From an uncultured Clostridia bacterium (GTDB lineage Bacteria > Bacillota > Clostridia > Christensenellales > Borkfalkiaceae): a stretch of 64,000 nt of DNA. The translations under genes and the position numbers were made by a program. How positions within the stretch are numbered: the first letter of the stretch is position 1; each line of letters starts with the position of its first letter. The notes under the pieces were generated by a model. The model did no database searches and was not told where the DNA came from. It saw only the letters and a program-made list of their open reading frames with translations. Shown here piece after piece: positions 52,359-60,366 of this stretch. Location: positions 24,538 through 88,537 of the forward strand of contig CANQSR010000008.1 in the NCBI GenBank assembly GCA_947626575.1, given 5' to 3'.

Positions 52359-53055
52359 CCACGAACCCATCATCCTCTATGAAGATAACCACATCCTCGT
52401 CGCCGTGAAGGAGCAAAATGTTGCCTCCTGCCCCGATGAGAGCATGGATGAAAACCTCTTGGATATTCTCAAAGAGTATTTGAAGGCCAAATACCAAAAG
52501 CCCGGCAACGTCTATTTGGGGCTTGTCCACCGTCTCGACCGTCCCACGGGCGGGGTGATGGTCTTTGCCAAGACGAGCAAGGCGGCCGCGCGGCTCTCGG
52601 AGCAGATGAAGTCGGGCGACTTCGAAAAATGCTATCTCGCCGTCCTCAACGGCACGCCCCACGAAAAGGAAGGGAAGCTGACCAATTGGCTGAAAAAGAA
52701 CACCGTCAACAACACCGTCTACCTCTCCACGCAGGGTACGGACGGCGCAAAGCTCGCCGTTCTCGATTATTGGGTGGAAGAGGAACGGGGGCCCTTCGCG
52801 CTCGCCAAGATCAAATTGCACACGGGCAGGAGTCATCAGATCCGCGTGCAGATGGCGGGCATCGGGCATCCCGTGTACGGCGATATGAAGTACGGCGGCG
52901 AAAAGGCGCAAAAGGGGAAGCTCGCGCTGTGGGCCTATTCGCTCTCCTTCACCCACCCCGTGCGGAAGGAGCGGATGCGCTTCATGGCGGAACCCCCCGA
53001 AGGGGAGATCCCGTGGAAGGCGTTCAACGTCTCTGCCGCCGTCAAAGCGGAATAA
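52351..53055 (+). CDS. RluA-family pseudouridine synthase
   Basis: 234 residues without an S4 domain. The catalytic aspartate is in LVHRLDRPTGGVMVFAKT, with KLHTGRSHQIRVQMA and ALWAYSLSFTHP as further RluA-family marks. It pseudouridylates rRNA or tRNA; the exact position cannot be assigned. It starts inside the end of the methyltransferase gene (8-nt overlap), so the two RNA-modifying enzymes are coupled. GGAGGG lies about 10 nt upstream of ATG 52351. Confidence 0.9.
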   Translation: MTDHEPIILYEDNHILVAVKEQNVASCPDESMDENLLDILKEYLKAKYQKPGNVYLGLVHRLDRPTGGVMVFAKTSKAAARLSEQMKSGDFEKCYLAVLNGTPHEKEGKLTNWLKKNTVNNTVYLSTQGTDGAKLAVLDYWVEEERGPFALAKIKLHTGRSHQIRVQMAGIGHPVYGDMKYGGEKAQKGKLALWAYSLSFTHPVRKERMRFMAEPPEGEIPWKAFNVSAAVKAE

Positions 53056-53057
53056 AC

Positions 53058-53095
53058 GGTAGAAATCCTGTGAAAAGGTAAAAATCCTGTGAAAA
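53058..53095. repeat. Tandem 19-bp duplication
   Basis: GGTAGAAATCCTGTGAAAA (53058-53076) is followed by a second copy with one change at 53077-53095, just after the pseudouridine synthase stop. Confidence 0.9.
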
Positions 53096-53128
53096 ACAGA
53101 ATTTCTCCCCGAAAGCGGGCGATTGCGC

Positions 53129-53157
53129 TTGACGAACGGGGAAAATTCGTGTAAAAT
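53129..53157 (+). promoter_or_regulatory. Sigma-A promoter of the large surface-protein gene
   Basis: TTGACG (53129-53134), 17 nt, TAAAAT (53152-53157), with a 50-nt leader. Confidence 0.7.
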
Positions 53158-53213
53158 ATAAAAGATATTCGGAAAACAATATCGGGCCGCACGGCCCGTA
53201 TGGAGCAAGTACC

Positions 53214-55994
53214 ATGAGCAAGATGAAACATCGTCTTATAATGATCTCGATCTTCGCCGTCCTCTTCGTTCTCACGCTGAGTCTGGCGATCGGGTCGCTT
53301 CCCGTCCCGCAGTCTGCGGCATCCGCCGCGGCCTATGCGCCCACGGCCATTTTCTCGGCCGGCACGGGCGGCGAGGTCTCCACGAACAGACCCGACGACA
53401 TCCCGGATGAAGGGGATGAAGAGGAAGGGGACGAAGAGGATTACTTCGTGCAATTTTCCTTCCGCGACGAGGGCAAGGTCCACTACCGCCGCGATCTCGC
53501 GCTCCGTTGGTTCGAGGCCGCGGGGGAGGATGCGGCCAAAGAGGACCGCGCCAATCCCGGCGTGGAGAAATATTTCTCCATGACCTTTGCCTTTGCGTCC
53601 ACGGCCTGCGAGACGCATACCGAGGGTTCGGGCGATAGCGCGGTCAGATACAAGACGTGTCCCGTCTGCGGGTACGGCGATTCCGCGGGCGAACACATCC
53701 TCGCGGATGCGGAAACCTGCCCCAACTCCGCCTGCGGCTACAACTTCAAGGCCGTCATGCAGTTCAAGACGTTGGAGATCGCCTTCGAGAGTACCGAGGA
53801 GAACATCTCCAAGGACGGCGTCGCGACCAACGTGCTGTATTTCGAATATACCGACGGAAAGCTGTACGCCGCCGTAAAGAACGCCTCCTTCGACAGCGAG
53901 AAAGAACTTTCCGCCGACGACAAGACGGAGATCGCCTATACGGACGGCGGGGACATTACGCTCGCGTTGGGCGCGCCCGCAGAGGGGAGCGACGTGGGCG
54001 AATATTCCGTCACGCTCACGACGGGCGGACAGTCCTACCCGCTCGACAACTTCACCAACATCGGCAGTAACTATCTCGAATACCGCTCCTCCGCGGCGAC
54101 GACGCCCCAGATCCCCATGACCTTCACCGTCACGCTTCCCGAAGCGGCGGAGAACATGAATGCGCCCCAGCAGGCCATCCTCATGAAGTCCCTTAATGGG
54201 CAGAGCCTGAAAGTGAATTCCGTTGGGAGTGTCGAGGACGATGCAAATCCCGTACTCATTCTCGACGAAGCCGTGTATTCCTTCCGTCTCGGCCAGCGTT
54301 TCAGCCTCACCTATGAGGCCGTGGACGTCTGCGACGACTCCGTCAGCGTCACCCGCAGCTATTACATGCTCAAAAAGGAGACCCTCGGCGAGGGCGAAGA
54401 GGCCCAAGAAATTTACCACAAGCCCGACGAAAAGGCGGGCGACGACTACAAGACGCTCACGACTTCCACCTTCTTCATGCCTTCGGGCGAGGACATGCCC
54501 ATTGATGAGGAAACGGGCAAGCCCTATGCCTATGTCTCCATCCGCTTCAAGCTCGACGACGGCACGCACAGCGATTACTATGTCTATCTGACGTGGTATG
54601 CCGCCAATGGCAATGTGGTGGCCCGCGTGGGCGATGAAGGCGTTGATATCGTCACGGGTTACAAGTGCGAGAAGTGCGGACACGTGATGAGCAAGAAGGA
54701 ATTTGAGGACGCCACGGCCGAGGGCAAGGAGTTCAAGTGTCCCGGCGAGATGGACGAACCCGTCAAGGACGCCGAAGGCAACGATACGGCCGAGACGAAA
54801 AAGGTCCCCTGCGATGCCACCAAGGACAACTATAAAGAACTGCCGGGAGACAACTACTTCGACTATATTAAGGTAGACCTCGAAGCGGAAGGCCCTGCCT
54901 ATGTGGGCCTTGAAGCACACGAGGCCGAAAATGACGGCGAGAAGAATACCAACGTCTCCAATTGGGTTGAAAACGACGAGGGCCTCACGCCCGTCAAGCA
55001 ATATCAGAATGCGCTCGACGAAGCGGCCGAGGGCCTCAGCGCAGGCGACGGTGCGTATCTCTATCTTCCGTCTCTGCGCGGCCTCATCAATAGCGACTAT
55101 GCCGACTACCGGAACCTCCGTTTCAGCATCTACTACTATAAGCCCGGCACGACCGCGGGCGGCAGTGCATCGAGCGCGACCTCCCTTCGCTATAACAATC
55201 TCCGCATCGAAGTGGACGAAGTGGGCGATTACCGCTTCCGCGTCCTCGCGCAGGATGCTTCGAGCAACGCGATGAAGTACTACGATGAGGACGGCGAACT
55301 CGTCACCGTGACGTCGTCCAACATCTGGGATATCGAGGGCATCCCCGAATTCCACTTCTTCATTGATTACGACGGCCCCACCATCGAAGAGATGGAAGAG
55401 CAGTCGGAGGGCTACCGCGAGCGTTCGTATTCCGTTTCGAGCTTCGATATCGTCGCCCTCGAAGGCTATGAGACCGAGTATTCGCTGTACTTCTTCGATA
55501 AGACCAAGCTCGGCGAACACGAGGAACCCACCTATTCCGAACTCGTCGAAGCGGTCAAGGGCAAGGAAGAACTCCCCGCGTGGATCCAAGATTGCCTCAA
55601 ACCGATCAACGTCTATAATTCCGAAGTGGCGGGCGATGCCGATGAGTTTGACCGCAACCCCGATAACGCCTATCAGTGGAACCCCGATAGCTCTTTGAGC
55701 TTCGTGCCGCAGGAGACGGGCTTCTATTTCGTCAAACTCGACGTCACCGACGATTACCTCGTGGATACCAAGACGACGGCCTATCAGGTCATCAACATCC
55801 GCAATCCCGTCGTGCAGATCCCCGGCAAAACGCCTTGGCTCTCCAACAACATCGCGGCCATCGTCCTCTTCTCCATCTCCGCCGTCCTCGGCGTCGCCAT
55901 CATCGTGATGTGCGTGGTGAAGCCTTCGGATAAGTCGGTGGAGGAAGTGGACCTCGGCTCCTTGAAGGGCAAGAAGAAGGATAAGAAGGAATAA
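53214..55994 (+). CDS. Large surface protein with two zinc-ribbon-like motifs
   Basis: 926 residues. A signal peptide (about 5-38, LIMISIFAVLFVLTLSLAIG) is followed by an acidic linker (45-75), a long mainly beta extracellular region, a membrane helix near the C-terminus (about 878-905, NIAAIVLFSISAVLGVAIIVM) and a lysine-rich cytoplasmic end. Two cysteine clusters interrupt the extracellular part: TCPVCGYGD with CPNSACGYNF (about 143-180) and KCEKCGHVM with CPGEMDE and PCD (about 480-525). These look like zinc ribbons, unusual outside the cell. I do not recognise the family. It has its own promoter and a terminator at 56008. Confidence 0.75.
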   Translation: MSKMKHRLIMISIFAVLFVLTLSLAIGSLPVPQSAASAAAYAPTAIFSAGTGGEVSTNRPDDIPDEGDEEEGDEEDYFVQFSFRDEGKVHYRRDLALRWFEAAGEDAAKEDRANPGVEKYFSMTFAFASTACETHTEGSGDSAVRYKTCPVCGYGDSAGEHILADAETCPNSACGYNFKAVMQFKTLEIAFESTEENISKDGVATNVLYFEYTDGKLYAAVKNASFDSEKELSADDKTEIAYTDGGDITLALGAPAEGSDVGEYSVTLTTGGQSYPLDNFTNIGSNYLEYRSSAATTPQIPMTFTVTLPEAAENMNAPQQAILMKSLNGQSLKVNSVGSVEDDANPVLILDEAVYSFRLGQRFSLTYEAVDVCDDSVSVTRSYYMLKKETLGEGEEAQEIYHKPDEKAGDDYKTLTTSTFFMPSGEDMPIDEETGKPYAYVSIRFKLDDGTHSDYYVYLTWYAANGNVVARVGDEGVDIVTGYKCEKCGHVMSKKEFEDATAEGKEFKCPGEMDEPVKDAEGNDTAETKKVPCDATKDNYKELPGDNYFDYIKVDLEAEGPAYVGLEAHEAENDGEKNTNVSNWVENDEGLTPVKQYQNALDEAAEGLSAGDGAYLYLPSLRGLINSDYADYRNLRFSIYYYKPGTTAGGSASSATSLRYNNLRIEVDEVGDYRFRVLAQDASSNAMKYYDEDGELVTVTSSNIWDIEGIPEFHFFIDYDGPTIEEMEEQSEGYRERSYSVSSFDIVALEGYETEYSLYFFDKTKLGEHEEPTYSELVEAVKGKEELPAWIQDCLKPINVYNSEVAGDADEFDRNPDNAYQWNPDSSLSFVPQETGFYFVKLDVTDDYLVDTKTTAYQVINIRNPVVQIPGKTPWLSNNIAAIVLFSISAVLGVAIIVMCVVKPSDKSVEEVDLGSLKGKKKDKKE

Positions 55995-56007
55995 TCCCTC
56001 CCAACCG

Positions 56008-56035
56008 AAAAACCGCAGGGCATCCTGCGGTTTTT
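56008..56035 (+). terminator. Terminator of the surface-protein gene
   Basis: AAAAACCGCAGG (56008-56019), loop GCAT, CCTGCGGTTTTT (56024-56035), a perfect 12-bp stem ending in T5. Confidence 0.95.
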
Positions 56036-56106
56036 CATACGCTTGTGCATGTTTTTTCGGCCTTCCGCAATATACTGATATGAGAAGTAAGTTGCGGAGA
56101 AAGACA

Positions 56107-56991
56107 ATGGAGAACGTCAAGATGGGCAGTAAAATCACCGCGGTCCTGCGCGATATCCTATGCGGCGCCGCGATCGGGATCGCCTTTATTATTCCGGGCT
56201 TTTCGGGCGGCACCGTCGCGGCCATCCTCGGCATCTATGAGCGGCTCGTGGGCGCGGTATCCGATTTTTTCAAACACTTCAAATCCAGCGTGCTGACCCT
56301 CCTTCCCATTGCGGCCGGCATGGTCCTCGGCGTCGCCGCACTCATTCTGCCCATACGGTGGGGGCTTGAATATTTTCCCCTGCCCACCGTATCGCTCTTT
56401 GTTGGGCTGGCGATAGGGGGCATCCCGCCGCTTCGGCGCCGCGCGGGCAAGGCGGACACCAAAAAGACGGTCCTCTTTTTTGCGGCGTTCCTGCTCGCCG
56501 CCTCGCTGGCATTCCTCCCCGTCATGTCCCGTCCCGCCGATTTCCTCTATCACCTCGATTTCGGCGGCTACCTGCTCCTGTTCCTCGTGGCGTTTGCGGC
56601 GTCCTGCGCGCTCGTCGTTCCGGGGATCTCCGGCTCGATGCTGCTGCTCGTATTCGGCTACTATACCCCGCTCGTCGCGCTCATCACCGATCTCGTCCTC
56701 TTTGGGAAGGCTCCGCTTGAAAGCATACTCGTCTTGGGCGTCGCGGCGGCGGGCATCCTTTTGGGATTTTTCCTGATCTCGTCGGTCATGCGCTATCTCC
56801 TCGCGAGGTATCCGCAAACCACCTATGCGGCCGTTCTCGGCTTTATCCTCGGCTCGATCCCCTGCATCTATGTTTCCGCCGCTACGAACGCTTCCCCTTG
56901 GACATGGGTGGCCGCTTTTGTGTCACTCGCCGTCGGATTCGCCATTTCTTACGCCTTTGTGCGTTACGTGGAACGCAGGAAACTTTTGTAA
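56107..56991 (+). CDS. DUF368 undecaprenyl-phosphate transporter-like protein
   Basis: 294 residues, about eight membrane helices. The family segment GIAFIIPGFSGGTVAAILGIY near the start and its repeat ALVVPGISGSMLLLVFGYY in the second half show the internal duplication typical of DUF368. DUF368 members act as undecaprenyl-phosphate translocases recycling the cell-wall carrier lipid. ATG 56107 is preceded by GGAGA. The open frame begins 27 nt earlier, without a good ribosome site. No clear promoter found; a terminator follows at 57023. Confidence 0.9.
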   Translation: MENVKMGSKITAVLRDILCGAAIGIAFIIPGFSGGTVAAILGIYERLVGAVSDFFKHFKSSVLTLLPIAAGMVLGVAALILPIRWGLEYFPLPTVSLFVGLAIGGIPPLRRRAGKADTKKTVLFFAAFLLAASLAFLPVMSRPADFLYHLDFGGYLLLFLVAFAASCALVVPGISGSMLLLVFGYYTPLVALITDLVLFGKAPLESILVLGVAAAGILLGFFLISSVMRYLLARYPQTTYAAVLGFILGSIPCIYVSAATNASPWTWVAAFVSLAVGFAISYAFVRYVERRKLL

Positions 56992-57022
56992 AACAGACGG
57001 GAAAAGCGCGCGGCGCGCAAAA

Positions 57023-57056
57023 GGACGGGAAAATTTGCATTTCCCGCCTTTTTTAT
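57023..57056 (+). terminator. Terminator of the DUF368 gene
   Basis: CGGGAAA (57026-57032) pairs with TTTCCCG (57040-57046), with GG/CC extending the stem past a bulged A, then TTTTTTATTT. Confidence 0.75.
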
Positions 57057-57085
57057 TTGATTAAACCGCGAAAGTATGGTATAAT
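57057..57085 (+). promoter_or_regulatory. Sigma-A promoter of the ABC-F gene
   Basis: TTGATT (57057-57062), 17 nt, TATAAT (57080-57085), 30 nt before the ATG. Confidence 0.8.
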
Positions 57086-57115
57086 CCCCCTCGGAAGATG
57101 TAAGAGAGGTACAAG

Positions 57116-58687
57116 ATGTTACAGGTCACGGGCGTCAGTCTGCAATACGGGAGCAAAAAACTCTTCGAGGACGTCAACTTAAAATTCACGAAGGGCAATT
57201 GTTACGGCATCATCGGCGCCAACGGCGCGGGCAAATCCACCTTCTTAAAGGTGCTTTCGGGCGAGATCGAACCCAACAAGGGCGAAGTTTCGATGGATAA
57301 GAACGAGCGCATGTCCGTCCTCGCGCAGAACCAGAATAAGTATGATTTCGAAACAGTTCTCCGCACCGTCATGCTCGGCCATAAGCGGCTCGTGGAGATC
57401 ATGGATGAAAAGGATGCGCTCTACCAGCACGCCGAATTTACCGAGGAGGACGGCGTGCGCGCTTCCGAACTTGAAAGCGAGTTTGCCGAACTCGGCGGCT
57501 GGGAGGCCGAGAGCGAGGCGGAAACGCTTCTCAACGGGCTGGATATCACAAGCGAATACCACGATAGACTGATGGGCGAACTCGATGCCAAGCAGAAAGT
57601 GAAGGTGCTTTTGGCGCAGGCGCTCTTCGGCAATCCCGATGTTCTGCTTCTCGATGAGCCTACCAACAATCTCGACCTCAAAACCACCCGCTGGCTGGAA
57701 AATTATCTGCTCGACTTTGAGAATACCATCATCATCGTCTCGCACAACCGCCACTTTTTGAACAAGGTCTGCACGCACATCTGCGACGTGGATTTCGGCA
57801 AGATCAATCTGTATCTCGGCAATTACGATTTTTGGTACCAGACTTCCCAGCTCATGGCGCGCCAGCAGCGGGATGCCAACAAGAAGGCGGAACAGCGCGC
57901 GGCCGAACTCAAAGAATTTATCGCGCGGTTTGCGGCCAACGCTTCCAAGTCGCGGCAGGCAACTTCCCGCAAAAAGGAACTCGAAAAGCTCACCATCTCC
58001 GATTTCAAGCCGTCGCTCCGCAAGTATCCCTATATCGACTTCAAATTCGAGCGCGAGATCGGCAACGATATTCTGATCGTCGAAGGCCTCACCAAGAAGG
58101 GGTTCTTTGAGGATATCTCATTCACGGTCCAGCGCGGGGATAAAATCGGCATCATCTCGGATAAGAGTACGTCGGTCACGATGCTCTATGATATCCTCAC
58201 GGGCAAACAGCAGCCCGATGCGGGCACGGTGAAGTGGGGGAAAACCATCAACGTATCCTACTTCCCGCTCGATAACAGCGAATTTTTCGACGGCTGTTCG
58301 CTCACGCTCGTGCAGTGGCTCTCGCAGTTCTCCAAGGACCATTACGAAGAATATCTCCGCGGATGGTTGGGGCGGATGCTCTTTTCGGGAGAGGAGGCGT
58401 TAAAGGAGGCAAAGGTGCTTTCTGGCGGCGAAAAGGTGCGCTGTATGTTTGCCAAGATGATGCTCGAAGGCGGCAACTTCCTCATCCTCGACGAGCCTAC
58501 CAACCACCTCGACCTCGAATCCATCACCTCGCTCAACAACGGCCTCGTCGCATTCAAGGGCTGTATGCTCCTCACCTCCCACGATCAGGAACTCATGAAC
58601 ACGGCCTGCAACCGCATCATCGTCATCAACGGCAAAAAGACCTTCGATAAGAACGTGACGTTCGATGAATACGTGGAGCTATCGTAG
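57116..58687 (+). CDS. ABC-F ATPase with one degenerate ATP site
   Basis: 523 residues, two ABC domains joined by the ABC-F linker (about 235-320), no membrane segment. NBD1 has Walker A GANGAGKST and Walker B LLLDEPTNNLD, but the signature LSGGQ reads LDAKQ. NBD2 has an intact LSGGE signature and Walker B LILDEPTNHLD, but its Walker A reads ISDKSTSVT instead of GxxxxGKST. In the closed dimer each site pairs one domain's Walker A with the other's signature, so one site would be normal and the other dead. Family members act on ribosomes (YbiT/EttA-like) or confer antibiotic protection; this one resembles the YbiT group. Monocistronic. Confidence 0.92.
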   Translation: MLQVTGVSLQYGSKKLFEDVNLKFTKGNCYGIIGANGAGKSTFLKVLSGEIEPNKGEVSMDKNERMSVLAQNQNKYDFETVLRTVMLGHKRLVEIMDEKDALYQHAEFTEEDGVRASELESEFAELGGWEAESEAETLLNGLDITSEYHDRLMGELDAKQKVKVLLAQALFGNPDVLLLDEPTNNLDLKTTRWLENYLLDFENTIIIVSHNRHFLNKVCTHICDVDFGKINLYLGNYDFWYQTSQLMARQQRDANKKAEQRAAELKEFIARFAANASKSRQATSRKKELEKLTISDFKPSLRKYPYIDFKFEREIGNDILIVEGLTKKGFFEDISFTVQRGDKIGIISDKSTSVTMLYDILTGKQQPDAGTVKWGKTINVSYFPLDNSEFFDGCSLTLVQWLSQFSKDHYEEYLRGWLGRMLFSGEEALKEAKVLSGGEKVRCMFAKMMLEGGNFLILDEPTNHLDLESITSLNNGLVAFKGCMLLTSHDQELMNTACNRIIVINGKKTFDKNVTFDEYVELS

Positions 58688-58731
58688 CAGAAAGGCATTT
58701 CGTTTTCCGAAATTCACAAGATATCGTATTC

Positions 58732-58768
58732 AAAAAATATCACATCCGCAAGATGTGGTATTTTTTTC
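58732..58768 (+). terminator. Terminator of the ABC-F gene
   Basis: AAAATATCACATC-type stem (58734-58746 with 58752-58764, one G-U), loop CGCAA, followed by TTTTTCT. Confidence 0.8.
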
Positions 58769-58840
58769 TGAAAAAGGCGCAAAAAGCGCGATATTCGTGC
58801 AATTCGTGCGGATTTCCGCAGAAAAAGTCGATAAATTTCC

Positions 58841-58850
58841 TTTCGACAAT
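58841..58850 (-). promoter_or_regulatory. Candidate Spo0A-binding box upstream of spo0A
   Basis: On the minus strand the site reads ATTGTCGAAA, a match to the 0A box core TGTCGAA. It lies 60 nt before the -35 of spo0A, in the 281-nt AT-rich gap that otherwise holds only the upstream terminator. Confidence 0.55.
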
Positions 58851-58909
58851 TTTTTTCAAAATTAGATGAATTTCGTAAAATATTTTTTGTATTTTTGTAC
58901 AAAAATGAC

Positions 58910-58938
58910 TTTACAAATCGCCTTTTCTGTTTTATAAT
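58910..58938 (+). promoter_or_regulatory. Sigma-A promoter of spo0A
   Basis: TTTACA (58910-58915), 17 nt, TATAAT (58933-58938), 30 nt before the ATG. Shares CTTTACAAATC with the promoters at 38886 and 51462. Confidence 0.85.
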
Positions 58939-58968
58939 GCTCTTACATTCCTTTTCGGGGGCAGTTCT

Positions 58969-59706
58969 ATGAAAAAAATTTTGATTATGGAAAGCAACGA
59001 TACATTCGCCGCACAGCTCGCCGACTATTTCTCCCGCGCAGGGTACGATGTCTGCGGCGTCACGGGGGACGGCGCGGAGGGCCTCGCCCTGCTCGAAAAG
59101 ACTTCCCCGGACGTCGCCGTCGTCAGCCTCATGCTGAGAAACATCGACGGGTTGAGCGTATTGGGGCAGGCCAAGGGCAAGGGCGTGGATTTCGTCGTTC
59201 TCGGCAACTTCTCGGAGGACGCCATCATCCGCCGCGCCATCGAACAGGGGGCAAAGTATTACCTCATGAAGCCCGTCTCCGCCGAAGTGGTGGGGGAGAG
59301 GGTGGAAGAGCTATCGGGCGAAGTGCCGAAGGCGAAGGTGGAGCGGAAGCGGGCAGGTTCCTTGGATGAACGCATCTCCAACATCTTCATCTCCATCGGG
59401 ATCCCGCCCAACATCAAGGGATACGGATACCTGCGGGAGGGGATCAAGATGGCCGTGAAGGACCCGCGCATCATCAACAACGTGACGAAGGGGCTGTATC
59501 CCATCATCGGGGAGAAGTTCGAGACGAGCGCGAGCAAGGTGGAGCGTGCCATCCGCCATGCCATCGAGGTGGCGTGGAACAGGGGACGCATCGAGGCGAT
59601 CAACGCGATATTCGGCGCGCGGGTCTATATCGGCACGGAAAAGCCCACCAACAGCGAATTCATCGCGCTCGTCGCCGATAAACTCATCCTCGAAGATATG
59701 ATTTGA
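58969..59706 (+). CDS. spo0A: Spo0A sporulation master regulator with degenerate receiver
   Basis: 245 residues. The C-terminal DNA-binding domain (about 130-245) is nearly canonical: ISIGIPPNIKGYGYLREGI and KFETSASKVERAIRHAIEVAW, the recognition region. The N-terminal receiver (1-115) keeps its length and fold pattern but not its chemistry. The phosphoacceptor Asp of PDVLVLDIIMPHLDG is Ser53 in PDVAVVSLMLRNIDG, the acidic pair DD is Glu8-Ser9, and the switch Thr/Ser is Gly79; only Lys101 in MKPVS remains. Conventional phosphorelay activation therefore looks impossible. It stands alone between its promoter and the second repeat block. The ATG has a poor GGGGG site. Confidence 0.93.
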   Translation: MKKILIMESNDTFAAQLADYFSRAGYDVCGVTGDGAEGLALLEKTSPDVAVVSLMLRNIDGLSVLGQAKGKGVDFVVLGNFSEDAIIRRAIEQGAKYYLMKPVSAEVVGERVEELSGEVPKAKVERKRAGSLDERISNIFISIGIPPNIKGYGYLREGIKMAVKDPRIINNVTKGLYPIIGEKFETSASKVERAIRHAIEVAWNRGRIEAINAIFGARVYIGTEKPTNSEFIALVADKLILEDMI

Positions 59707-59718
59707 GGCCCGTCCATA

Positions 59719-60180
59719 CGTCATTTCGAACGTAGTGAGAAATCTCGTTCTTAGAGATTTCTCGTCGCTTTGCTCCTACTTCGCCTGGGCTCGTGACGCG
59801 CTTAGATTACAATAGAAGCCTCGCGCGGTCGAAATGACGTGGTGGGGGTAGGGGCAACTTGCACCCTTGGCGCCCCCTTGAGGGGGAGCTGACCCGCGTC
59901 TTTTGCGGGTCTGAGGGGGTGGCGTTCCAATATGGCGTTTCGTTTGTATGACACCCCTTCCGTCACCTTCGGTGACACCCACCCCTCAAGGGGTGGGCAA
60001 GGCCTGCTTTCCCTCTTATGTCATTCCGACGACCAACGGGAGGAGGAATCTCATCCTTAGAGATTTCTCACCCCTGTGGGGTTCGAAATGACGCATGGGA
60101 GCGCGAAGTAGCGCAGTCGAGGAATCACTTTATCATAATGTGATCCTTCGACAAGCTCAGGGTGACGAATTTACTCCCCA
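59719..60180. repeat. Second intergenic repeat block
   Basis: No credible gene. One inverted-repeat unit runs 59719-59839 (CGTCATTTCGAACGTAGTGA, GAGAAATCTC, to GAAATGACG). A second runs 60020-60092 (GTCATTCC to TTCGAAATGAC). Between them lie short hairpins (GACCCGC/GCGGGTC, GTCACC/GGTGAC, CACCCC/GGGGTG) and the word GTTCCAATATGGCG shared with the block at 4114-4738. From 60144, a CCTTCGACAAGCTCAGGGTGAC word often linked to such elements follows. Confidence 0.85.
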
Positions 60181-60302
60181 CTCCCTGAATCCCTCTCCCC
60201 AAGGAGAGGGTAGCCCTTTGGCAATATGAGGAGCGGGTAGCCCTGCGGCATACGAAGGGGCCGAGCGCGTGCGGAATTTCGGCAAAATCGGGTTGAAAAT
60301 CC

Positions 60303-60331
60303 TTGCAAACGTTTTTGCGTCGTGTTATAAT
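60303..60331 (+). promoter_or_regulatory. Sigma-A promoter of the yitT-luxS unit
   Basis: TTGCAA (60303-60308), 17 nt, TATAAT (60326-60331). Confidence 0.85.
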
Positions 60332-60366
60332 ATCGTGCGGAAGAAGCGATGCTTCGGAGGCGCGGA

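Noticed and set aside
58688..58968. A small gene in the AT-rich gap before spo0A
   Set aside because: An open frame of 66 codons begins at 58665 inside the ABC-F gene and spans the terminator; no ribosome site or conserved pattern.
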